From positions 1 through 5,257 of the forward strand of contig JAFAPG010000216.1 in assembly GCA_019247235.1 (NCBI GenBank): a stretch of 5,257 nt of DNA, written 5' to 3'. A program made the position numbers and the translations under genes. Below are positions 1 to 5,257 of this stretch, in pieces. The notes below the pieces were generated by a model that saw only the letters and a program-made list of their open reading frames with translations, did no database searches and was not told where the DNA came from. This DNA comes from Acidobacteriota bacterium. Its GTDB lineage: Bacteria > Acidobacteriota > Terriglobia > Terriglobales > Acidobacteriaceae. The first letter of the stretch is position 1. Every line of letters starts with the position of its first letter.

Positions 1-2
1 CC

Positions 3-617
3 AATGAGCGAAACCGCAGGGCCGATGCCCTGCTTGAGCAATTCAAGCTAAGCGACCGGGCTCAGCAAATGGTTCGTGGCTTTTCCGGTGGCATGATGCA
101 ACGGCTCTCAATCGCGCGCGCCATGATGCACAACCCCCAGGTGCTATTTCTCGATGAGCCCAGCGCCGGGCTCGACCCGCAGACGCGAATTCTGCTCTGG
201 GAGATCATCCGCGAATATAACCGGGCCGGAAAGACGATCCTGCTAACAACTCACAATATGGAGGAGGCCGATGCACTCTGTCAGCGTCTGGCTATCGTCG
301 ATCACGGACGAATTATCGCCTTAGGCACGCCCTCAGAGTTAAAGAGCTCCATTCCCGGAGGTTTCTTGCTGCGTCTTCGATTTGGCAATTCGTCAGCTGA
401 CCTGGTCGCGCGTTTGCAATTGCTTCCCGGTGTTCGTGAGGTGCGCTCGGCTGACACCACCGGAGTGGACGTATACGCCGACCGTGGCGGACCCCTGATT
501 CCTCAGATCGCTAACCTTGCCGCAGCCTCCGGCGCCGAACTATCGGATGTGCACATTTCCGAACCAAGTCTTGAGAATCTTTTCCTCCACCACACAGGAA
601 GGAGCTTGCGCGATTGA
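3..617 (+). CDS. ABC transporter ATP-binding protein, DrrA-like, 5'-truncated by window edge
   Basis: This is the ATPase subunit of an ABC-2 type exporter; it hydrolyses ATP at the inner face of the membrane to drive the adjacent permease. The frame is open to the left edge, so 204 C-terminal residues are visible. Counting from the first visible codon, they include the ABC signature FSGGM (27-31), Walker B VLFLDEP (47-53), the D-loop SAGLD (54-58) and the switch histidine H84 in LLTTH. Walker A and the Q-loop must lie upstream of the window. About 110 residues follow the switch histidine, including a C-terminal accessory domain as in DrrA/CcmA-type ATPases. An internal ATG at 69 is not the start, because coding sequence clearly continues upstream and a start there would leave only the signature onward. 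The stop overlaps the permease start by 4 bp, indicating translational coupling. The substrate (drug, lipid or polysaccharide) cannot be told from sequence. Confidence 0.96.
   Translation, partial: NERNRRADALLEQFKLSDRAQQMVRGFSGGMMQRLSIARAMMHNPQVLFLDEPSAGLDPQTRILLWEIIREYNRAGKTILLTTHNMEEADALCQRLAIVDHGRIIALGTPSELKSSIPGGFLLRLRFGNSSADLVARLQLLPGVREVRSADTTGVDVYADRGGPLIPQIANLAAASGAELSDVHISEPSLENLFLHHTGRSLRD
596..604 (+). promoter_or_regulatory. Shine-Dalgarno site for the ABC-2 permease
   Basis: The purine-rich AGGAAGGAG lies inside the 3' end of the ATPase gene, 9 nt before the TTG at 614. It supports that unusual start codon over any later ATG and fits coupled translation of the two transporter subunits. 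Confidence 0.75.
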
Positions 618-1384
618 ACTGGAAGACCTTCGCCGCCATGCTGGCCCGTGACGCACATGTGGCTCGCCGCAATGCCATTCAGCTGTTCTTGCAAACGTTC
701 CTGCAGCCTTTGCTTTTTGTCTTCATTTTCGGACGAGTGATGGTGGGGAGTGGCTATATGCCTTCCTACTACAAAAGCCTGCTGCTGCCTGGAATCATCG
801 CCATCAGTATGGTATTTACCGGGATCTGGGCGGTGGCTATGCCTTTGATCGCCGAGTTCCAGTGGACGCGGGAAATCGAGGATCGATTGCTTGCTCCGAT
901 CGAGATCGCCTGGATCGCCATCGAGAAGGTCATTGCGGGAATGATTCAAGCAACCGTGGCCGGCTTAATCGTCATTCCCCTGGCCTGGCTTGTGCTTCGC
1001 CCGGGAGTGGATATCGGTATCCACGCGCCTTTGACCTTTATCACCATCGTGGTGCTGGTGGCCGCCTTTTCCGCTACCGGAGGATTAGTGCTCGGATGCA
1101 GCATCAACCAACAGCATATCGGCCTGATGTTTGGCATGGTGATCACCCCGATGATCTTCTTCGGGTGTAGCTACTATCCCTGGAGCGCATTGCGGACCTT
1201 CCCTGTTCTTCAAAAAATCGTGCTCGTCAATCCCTTGGTATATGCCAGCGAAGGGCTTCGGGCGACTCTGGTTCCGCAGTTTCAGCACCTACCAATTGCC
1301 GCCGTCCTTACCGCACTGACTATTTTTGACATTGTTCTGTTGGTTATGGGGCTACGACAATTTGAAAGCAAAGCGATCAGCTGA
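614..1384 (+). CDS. ABC-2 type transporter permease, DrrB-like
   Basis: This is the integral membrane subunit that forms the export path with the ATPase encoded just upstream. The 256-residue length is normal for ABC2_membrane/DrrB-type permeases. About six hydrophobic segments are visible at residues 22-43, 58-79, 107-128, 138-161, 168-187 and 229-247. Family-typical elements include LLLPGI (56-61), the amphipathic charged stretch around TREIEDRLLAP (85-95), and NPLVYASEGLR (205-215) before the last helix. I chose the TTG start because AGGAAGGAG sits 9 nt upstream and the TTGA overlap with the ATPase stop is a classic coupling arrangement. There is no cleavable signal peptide. The 3' end overlaps the probable start of the next gene by 23 bp. 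The ATPase-permease pair is secure as an exporter; the transported compound is unknown. Confidence 0.95.
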   Translation: MNWKTFAAMLARDAHVARRNAIQLFLQTFLQPLLFVFIFGRVMVGSGYMPSYYKSLLLPGIIAISMVFTGIWAVAMPLIAEFQWTREIEDRLLAPIEIAWIAIEKVIAGMIQATVAGLIVIPLAWLVLRPGVDIGIHAPLTFITIVVLVAAFSATGGLVLGCSINQQHIGLMFGMVITPMIFFGCSYYPWSALRTFPVLQKIVLVNPLVYASEGLRATLVPQFQHLPIAAVLTALTIFDIVLLVMGLRQFESKAIS

Positions 1385-2165
1385 TTGCGATAGCCGTATT
1401 CTGCTCGTCCATTGGAATCGAGCCGAAGCCGGCGAGCGAGCGCAAGAACTCACTACCTCGGGGCACCGAGTCAAAATCCTCTCCACCACTGATACCCGAG
1501 ACCTAGGCAAAGTGCGTGCCTCCCCGCCCGAGCTGTTTTTAATTGATCTCAGTCGTCTGCCCTCTCATGGCCGTGAACTCGCCTCTTATTTCCGTCGGCT
1601 CAAGGCTACGCGCGCGATCCCCATCGTGTTTGTCGGGGGAGAGGCGAAAGGCATCGAAAGTGCTCGCCGGCTTCTGCCCGACGCCCATTTTGCACAATGG
1701 AACAATATCGGCGCCGCAATCAGACGCGCCCGGCGCAATCCCTCCCGCAACCCCGTCGTGCCGAAAACGATGGATGCGTACTCCAACTCACCACTACCCA
1801 AAAAACTTGGTATCCGCGAAAACCATGCCGTGGCTCTGTGCAATGCGCCCGAGCGATTCGAACGGCGCCTGGAGCCCTGGCCGGCGGGAGCGAATATCGT
1901 CCCCGAGCCCGCGATTGCCAACCTGACGGTCTTCTTTGTCACCTCACAGGCCGAGCTGGTACATGATCTACGCCCTCTGGTGAAGTCGCTGCCGGCAAAG
2001 GCCGCGCTCTGGATTGCCTGGCCTAAGCGCACCGCTAAAGTTCCTAGCGACCTGAAGGACAGCGTGGTGCGTGAATTCGGCCTGGCGGAAGGTTGGGTGG
2101 ATTACAAGGTGTGTGCTATCGATGAGACCTGGTCAGCTCTATGCTTCGCCAAAAGGGCCAAGTAG
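1362..2165 (+). CDS. Degenerate receiver domain fused to DUF3052 domain, function unknown
   Basis: This is a predicted soluble two-domain protein of 267 residues. Residues about 12-125 look like a CheY-type alpha/beta receiver: beta1 RILLVHWN, then LFLIDLSRLP carrying D62 at the phospho-acceptor position, then IPIVFVGG. The usual acidic pair after beta1 is H17-W18-N19, the Thr/Ser after beta4 is Gly, and the beta5 Lys appears to be Trp (AQW), so normal phosphotransfer is doubtful. A linker (about 126-146) leads to residues 147-264, which resemble DUF3052: LGI..NHAVALCNAPE, FFVTSQAEL, ALWIAWPKR, and a C-terminal VDYKVCAIDETWSALCF. DUF3052 has no established biochemical role that I know of. The start is uncertain. 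TTG 1362 has GGGG at 1348-1351, ten bases upstream; TTG 1326 would add 12 residues that run inside the permease frame. The overlap with the permease suggests the same transcript. Confidence 0.85.
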   Translation: MKAKRSADCDSRILLVHWNRAEAGERAQELTTSGHRVKILSTTDTRDLGKVRASPPELFLIDLSRLPSHGRELASYFRRLKATRAIPIVFVGGEAKGIESARRLLPDAHFAQWNNIGAAIRRARRNPSRNPVVPKTMDAYSNSPLPKKLGIRENHAVALCNAPERFERRLEPWPAGANIVPEPAIANLTVFFVTSQAELVHDLRPLVKSLPAKAALWIAWPKRTAKVPSDLKDSVVREFGLAEGWVDYKVCAIDETWSALCFAKRAK

Positions 2166-2348
2166 CACCCTGGGCGGTCTTGGCCTGCCTCGGGTTGACA
2201 CCCAGCACCAAACCGGGCGCCCTACTTTTAAGGAGCGCTGACCGGCAAAAAACTTGCTTCTTCGGAAACGTAGTCAGGCGGGGAACACTTGCGCTGTTTG
2301 TTGCAATCTCTAGAGATCGAAACTACGAAACTTGTGGCCCGCGGGCTG
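2166..2348. other. Convergent intergenic region with small palindromes
   Basis: This 183-bp gap separates the left (+) operon from the right (-) genes, so terminators for both directions are expected here. The visible structures are GGGT-TGAC-ACCC (2192-2203), GGGCGCCC (2215-2222) followed by ACTTTT, the perfect 12-mer ATCTCTAGAGAT (2306-2317), and GCCCGCGGGC (2337-2346) just past the stop of the radical SAM gene. None combines a long GC stem with a proper T-run, so I do not call an intrinsic terminator. I see no credible gene in it; the open frame at 2141-2356 has no family resemblance and overlaps the DUF3052 gene. Confidence 0.5.
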
Positions 2349-3368
2349 CTACTTGATCTCGACCAGGCCGGTGGCTTCGGTGGTCTGAGGCGCGGGCCGC
2401 TGAGGAGCCCGCCAGGAATCCACGATCGAAACCTGATGGACGCAGGAAACGGTGCAGTGGGGGGCGCAGGACTTCTCGGTCAGGAACTCGCGGCGGATGT
2501 CCTCAAGGGAATACTTCTCGAGCGGAATTGCCGGATAGCCCCGCTGTTGCGAGCAGTAATGCACCAGCCCATCTTCGCAAACATAGAGATAGCGCGCCCC
2601 CGCCCGGCAGCGCCACTGGTTGGGCCGTCCCAAAGCGATGTTGTCTTGAAAGGCGTTAATCCGGGTAAAGCTTCGTTTTTCAAGGGCTTTCATGGCATGG
2701 TAGACGCGGCGTTCTAGTTCGCCCAGGGGCTGAAGCTGTCCCTGGCCATCGTGAATGATTCCGACGGTCGAGCTAAAACCCAGTTCTAAGGCGCGCTGGC
2801 CGATGGTCAAGGCGTCCTCAGGGTTATGCACCCCGCCGCCTACGACAGAGTTGATATTGACATGAAACTCGGCATGTTCGGCCAGGATCTGCAGTTTCTT
2901 GTCGAGGACCTTGAGGCTCTTTTTTGAAACCTCATCGGGAATGACATTGTCGATCGAGATCTGCAGCCATTCTAAGCCAGCGTGGTTGAGCTGCTTGATA
3001 CGCTCCGGAACCAGCAGGTACCCATTGGTAATCATGCCGGCGATCATCCCATGACGTCGGATGCGGGTAATAATCTGATCGAGCTCGGGGTGCAGTAGCG
3101 GCTCACCGCCACTGATGGTAATCACCGAAGTTCCGAGTTTATGGAGCTTGTCTACGCGAGCGAACATCACCTCCGTCGAGACCGGTTTTGAGAAGTCGTC
3201 GTATTCGTTGCAGTACTTGCAGGCGAGATTACAACGGCGAACCGGAATCAGATGCGCCAGCAAGGGATGATCGGTCGAGATCAAGGCCGCTATAGCTTTG
3301 CGGAAGCCTCGCAGGTCGCGCACAGCCTGCTTAAACCGACGCCGCAGTTTGGTGTGAACCGAATTCAT
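2349..3368 (-). CDS. Radical SAM protein with cysteine-rich (SPASM-like) C-terminal region
   Basis: This is a predicted iron-sulfur enzyme that cleaves S-adenosylmethionine to start radical chemistry; the substrate is unknown. From ATG 3368 it has 339 residues. The 4Fe-4S motif is CNLACKYC with C46, C50 and C53; the SAM-binding GGEP is at 87-90, followed by ITNG and LQISID strands typical of the radical SAM barrel. The C-terminal part holds six more cysteines (C254, C264, C272, C301, C305, C309), including SCAPHCTVSC. This suggests an auxiliary Fe-S cluster in a SPASM- or twitch-like domain, though the spacing is not the textbook SPASM pattern. A GTG at 3467 would extend it by 33 residues with no Shine-Dalgarno; ATG 3368 has AGGA about 12 nt upstream and leaves a normal length before the cluster motif. 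It lies 159 bp downstream of the deaminase gene on the same strand. It does not look like MqnC, MqnE or HpnH. Confidence 0.92.
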   Translation of the reverse strand: MNSVHTKLRRRFKQAVRDLRGFRKAIAALISTDHPLLAHLIPVRRCNLACKYCNEYDDFSKPVSTEVMFARVDKLHKLGTSVITISGGEPLLHPELDQIITRIRRHGMIAGMITNGYLLVPERIKQLNHAGLEWLQISIDNVIPDEVSKKSLKVLDKKLQILAEHAEFHVNINSVVGGGVHNPEDALTIGQRALELGFSSTVGIIHDGQGQLQPLGELERRVYHAMKALEKRSFTRINAFQDNIALGRPNQWRCRAGARYLYVCEDGLVHYCSQQRGYPAIPLEKYSLEDIRREFLTEKSCAPHCTVSCVHQVSIVDSWRAPQRPAPQTTEATGLVEIK

Positions 3369-3380
3369 CGTTTGGGTTTG

Positions 3381-3384
3381 TCCT
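3381..3384 (-). promoter_or_regulatory. Possible Shine-Dalgarno for the radical SAM gene
   Basis: Read on the minus strand, AGGA lies 12 nt before the ATG at 3368. The spacing is slightly long, but it is the only purine-rich match near any candidate start and favours this ATG over the GTG at 3467. Confidence 0.4.
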
Positions 3385-3527
3385 ATTAGAACACAGGCGC
3401 CCTGTAACCGCATCATTCTCAACAGCGTACGTCGAATTTTTGCGGCTGAACTGCTTTCTCTCGCCACCGGTCAACAGGCGCGTTCGATGGCTCGAGCGGG
3501 GCACCAAGGTTCGCCGGGGGGAGAAGG

Positions 3528-4535
3528 TTAATTTGAGTTTCGCAGGGGAACCGCGTCGAGCAAATTCAAAAACTGCAATTTCGATTCGGCGCCGAGGAAA
3601 GAGGCTTCGAAGGAATTTCGCGCCAGCTCCCGTAAATGTTCGTTGCTGAAGGCGAATTGTGTTTGCGCAAGCTGGTACTCGGCGGTAAGCGAGGTGTGAA
3701 ACATGCCAGGATCATCGGTATTCAGCGTGAGCATCAATCCTTGATCGAAATATTGGCGAAGAGGATGATCGGCGATACGGGCACAACAACCGGTACGCAA
3801 GTTGCTCGTCAAACAGGCTTCGACCGGGATTTGTCGCTTGGCTAGCTCCTCGACCAACTCAGGATCGTGGTAGGCCGTGAGTGCGTGGCCTATGCGTTCG
3901 ACCCCTAGATTCAGAGCTCCCCAGATCGACTCTGCACCGGCGTTTTCTCCCGCGTGGGCGGTCAATCGTAGGCCTTGCCCGGCCGCGTAGGCATATGCCG
4001 CGCGAAACAATTCCGGAGGCGCTTTCTGTTCGTCGCCACCGATGCCGACGCCCACCACCTTGCGATGGCGAAGACTGGCGGCAATCTCAAAGACCTCCTG
4101 GGCTCTGCCGGGTCCAAATTGGCGGACTGCGTCAAAGATCCAGAGCAGGGAAACACCGAAATCCTGTTCGCCTCGTTTGCGGCCCCGTTCCAGTCCTTCG
4201 AAGATACTGAAGAAATCTTGCTTGCGCCACAGGCAGACGCCAACCGAAACGTAGACCTCGGCATGCAGAACGTTCTCGCGTTTGAGTTGCTCGAGCAGGC
4301 GATAGGTAATCAACTCATAATCATCGGCGTCATGCAGGTCCTCGGTCACGGCTTTAAACGCCATTAAGAACCCTATAAAGTCGCCATAACGGTACAAGCA
4401 TTCAACTTCGGCCAGGGTGCCGGGTTTTCCCTGCCGCTCGCGCAATTCGAGCAAGGTGGCGGGGGTAATCGAGCCCTCCAGATGAAGGTGCAGCTCGGCC
4501 TTAGCCAAGGAGCGAATAAAGCTCGTCGCAGCCAT
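3528..4535 (-). CDS. Adenosine deaminase family protein (adenosine, adenine or aminodeoxyfutalosine deaminase)
   Basis: This is a cytoplasmic zinc-dependent aminohydrolase of the adenosine/AMP deaminase TIM-barrel family, converting a 6-aminopurine to the 6-oxo form. The 335 residues are a normal family length. The catalytic set is complete: metal ligands H16 and H18 (HLHLEGS), H194 (TAHAGEN) and D274 (LNTDDP), with the proton-shuttling E197, H217 (RIGHA) and D275. Two substrate-site motifs differ from classical adenosine deaminase: HLHLEG has Glu20 where mouse ADA has the Asp that binds the ribose 5'-OH, and GVGIGGDE (162-169) replaces the usual G-x-DLAGDE. Substrate assignment is therefore open. 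The start is ATG 4535, 15 codons before the HxH motif as expected; longer readings run into the permease gene without a start near the family's usual N-terminus. The only nearby purine run, AAGG at 4537-4540, is too close to the ATG to be a good ribosome site. It follows the permease by 65 bp on the same strand. Confidence 0.93.
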   Translation of the reverse strand: MAATSFIRSLAKAELHLHLEGSITPATLLELRERQGKPGTLAEVECLYRYGDFIGFLMAFKAVTEDLHDADDYELITYRLLEQLKRENVLHAEVYVSVGVCLWRKQDFFSIFEGLERGRKRGEQDFGVSLLWIFDAVRQFGPGRAQEVFEIAASLRHRKVVGVGIGGDEQKAPPELFRAAYAYAAGQGLRLTAHAGENAGAESIWGALNLGVERIGHALTAYHDPELVEELAKRQIPVEACLTSNLRTGCCARIADHPLRQYFDQGLMLTLNTDDPGMFHTSLTAEYQLAQTQFAFSNEHLRELARNSFEASFLGAESKLQFLNLLDAVPLRNSN

Positions 4536-4600
4536 GCCTTGAGATTGTAGATTTCCCGCTTCGGATTGGCGAGATCGATAGCCCGGCGTGGGGCGTCGAC

Positions 4601-5257
4601 TCAGGGGGAAGAAGCGAACTCGCTGCGTCGTCGGCTGTAGAGAAAGTAGATAGCTAGGCCGAGCACCAGCCACACCACAAATCGCACCCAGGTAATCACC
4701 GTCAAGCCGGTCATGAGCCCCCCGCAAAGAATCACGGCCATCAGGGGAAACCACGGAACCAGGGGTACACGAAAAGCCCGCGGCCGCTCCGGCTGTCTTC
4801 GTCGCAGTAGGATCACGCCTAAGGAGACCAGCACAAAGGCAAAGAGAGTTCCTATGTTAGAAAGATCGGCGGCATCCGGGATATCGACGAGACCCGCAGG
4901 TATGCCCACGGCAAAACAGGCGATCCAGGTCGACCAATGAGGAGTTTTGTATTTGGGGTGCACGGCGGAGAAAAACCGTGGCAGCAGCCGGTCGCGCGAC
5001 ATCGCATACCAGATTCGCGCCTGACCATACTGGTAAACCAGGATTGAGGAAATCATTCCCATGAGCGCACCGATGACGATGACAGCCTGAAAGAAGGGGC
5101 GGGCACCGAGAACCTTCAAGGCGTATGCCACAGGGGCATCGGCGGCTGGTCCGGAGATGAAGGTCGTGTATTTCATCATGCCAAGCAGGACAATCGCCAC
5201 CCCGATGTACAACACAGTACAGACCACCAGCGAGCCGATAATCCCGATGGGTAGGTC
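4601..5257 (-). CDS. APC-superfamily amino acid permease, YfnA/CAT-like, 5'-truncated by window edge
   Basis: This is the C-terminal part (218 residues) of a secondary amino acid transporter of the inner membrane; the frame is open to the right edge, so the start lies outside. The full family is usually about 450-500 residues with 12 or more helices. The visible part starts with DLPIGIIGSL, characteristic of cationic amino acid transporter/YfnA-like proteins, and later shows GQARIWYAMSRDRLLPRFF, HPKYKTPHWST and a basic loop RRRQPERPRAFRVP. About six hydrophobic segments lie at visible residues 5-27, 54-76, 110-127, 133-152, 168-186 and 190-207, and the tail is short and charged. The GTG within SLVVCTV (5227) is internal, not the start, because conserved sequence precedes it. 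The exact amino acid carried cannot be told. The deaminase gene follows after 65 bp, so co-transcription is possible but the functional link is unclear. Confidence 0.95.
   Translation of the reverse strand, partial: DLPIGIIGSLVVCTVLYIGVAIVLLGMMKYTTFISGPAADAPVAYALKVLGARPFFQAVIVIGALMGMISSILVYQYGQARIWYAMSRDRLLPRFFSAVHPKYKTPHWSTWIACFAVGIPAGLVDIPDAADLSNIGTLFAFVLVSLGVILLRRRQPERPRAFRVPLVPWFPLMAVILCGGLMTGLTVITWVRFVVWLVLGLAIYFLYSRRRSEFASSP

Noticed and set aside
503..949. 148-codon open frame on the minus strand
   Set aside because: It is antisense to the ATPase end and permease, which are clearly coding. Its protein is low-complexity and charge-rich with no family resemblance.
1586..2032. 148-codon open frame on the minus strand
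   Set aside because: It is antisense to the receiver/DUF3052 gene, whose frame carries recognisable domains. The antisense product (Arg/Ser/Ala-rich) resembles nothing.
2192..2229. Intrinsic terminator for the left operon (GGGT/ACCC or GGGC/GCCC hairpins followed by TTTT)
   Set aside because: The stems are only four base pairs or lack a loop, and the T-run is four bases and not directly adjacent.
2141..2356. 71-codon open frame running into the convergent gap, considered as a small peptide or precursor for the radical SAM enzyme
   Set aside because: It overlaps the DUF3052 gene end and the radical SAM stop, points the opposite way to the radical SAM gene, and has no leader/core-like pattern.
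3369..3467. N-terminal extension of the radical SAM protein to the GTG at 3467
   Set aside because: There is no ribosome site before the GTG and the added 33 residues have no recognisable content. ATG 3368 has a plausible AGGA. Not fully excluded.
3385..3527. Sigma-70-like promoter for the radical SAM gene (TTGACC on the minus strand near 3470)
   Set aside because: No acceptable -10 hexamer is found at 16-18 bp from it.
2349..4535. Reading the radical SAM and deaminase genes as a futalosine-pathway pair (MqnC or MqnE plus deaminase)
   Set aside because: The radical SAM protein has a cysteine-rich C-terminal region and a barrel sequence that do not look like MqnC or MqnE, so adjacency alone does not support the pairing.
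4536..4754. N-terminal extension of the deaminase by 73 residues
   Set aside because: It would overlap the permease gene by about 150 bp, its sequence is the permease region in another frame, and family members start shortly before the HxH motif.

Overview
The window is bacterial, gene-dense and moderately GC-rich (roughly 55-60% by eye). Gene content and protein style suggest an Acidobacteriota-like soil bacterium. This is an inference from the look of the proteins (receiver-like/DUF3052 fusion, uncharacterised radical SAM protein, YfnA-type permease), not a demonstrated placement. There are no RNA genes, mobile elements, CRISPR arrays or long repeats that I can support.

Left half (about 1-2165, + strand): a tightly packed three-gene run. 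It opens with the 3' part of a DrrA-type ABC transporter ATPase; its Walker A lies before the window. Then comes a DrrB-type ABC-2 permease whose TTG start overlaps the ATPase stop by 4 bp. The third gene joins a degenerate response-regulator receiver to a DUF3052 domain, and its likely TTG start lies inside the permease 3' end. The first two form an ABC-2 exporter; the third is probably co-transcribed, but its role is unknown.

Middle (2166-2348): a short convergent intergenic gap with two small perfect palindromes and no convincing U-tract terminator.

Right half (2349-5257, all - strand). In transcription order (right to left) there is the C-terminal half of an APC-superfamily amino acid permease (YfnA/CAT-like, cut by the window edge), then an adenosine-deaminase-family metal hydrolase with all catalytic residues, then an uncharacterised radical SAM enzyme with a cysteine-rich C-terminal region. 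The permease and deaminase are 65 bp apart and may be co-transcribed; the radical SAM gene follows after 159 bp.

Three points most deserve a second look. The pseudo-receiver/DUF3052 protein sits in an exporter operon. The radical SAM enzyme has six C-terminal cysteines and no visible substrate partner. The deaminase departs from canonical adenosine deaminase at the positions that contact the ribose, so aminodeoxyfutalosine (menaquinone pathway) or adenine are real alternatives to adenosine. I see no clearly new multi-gene system.
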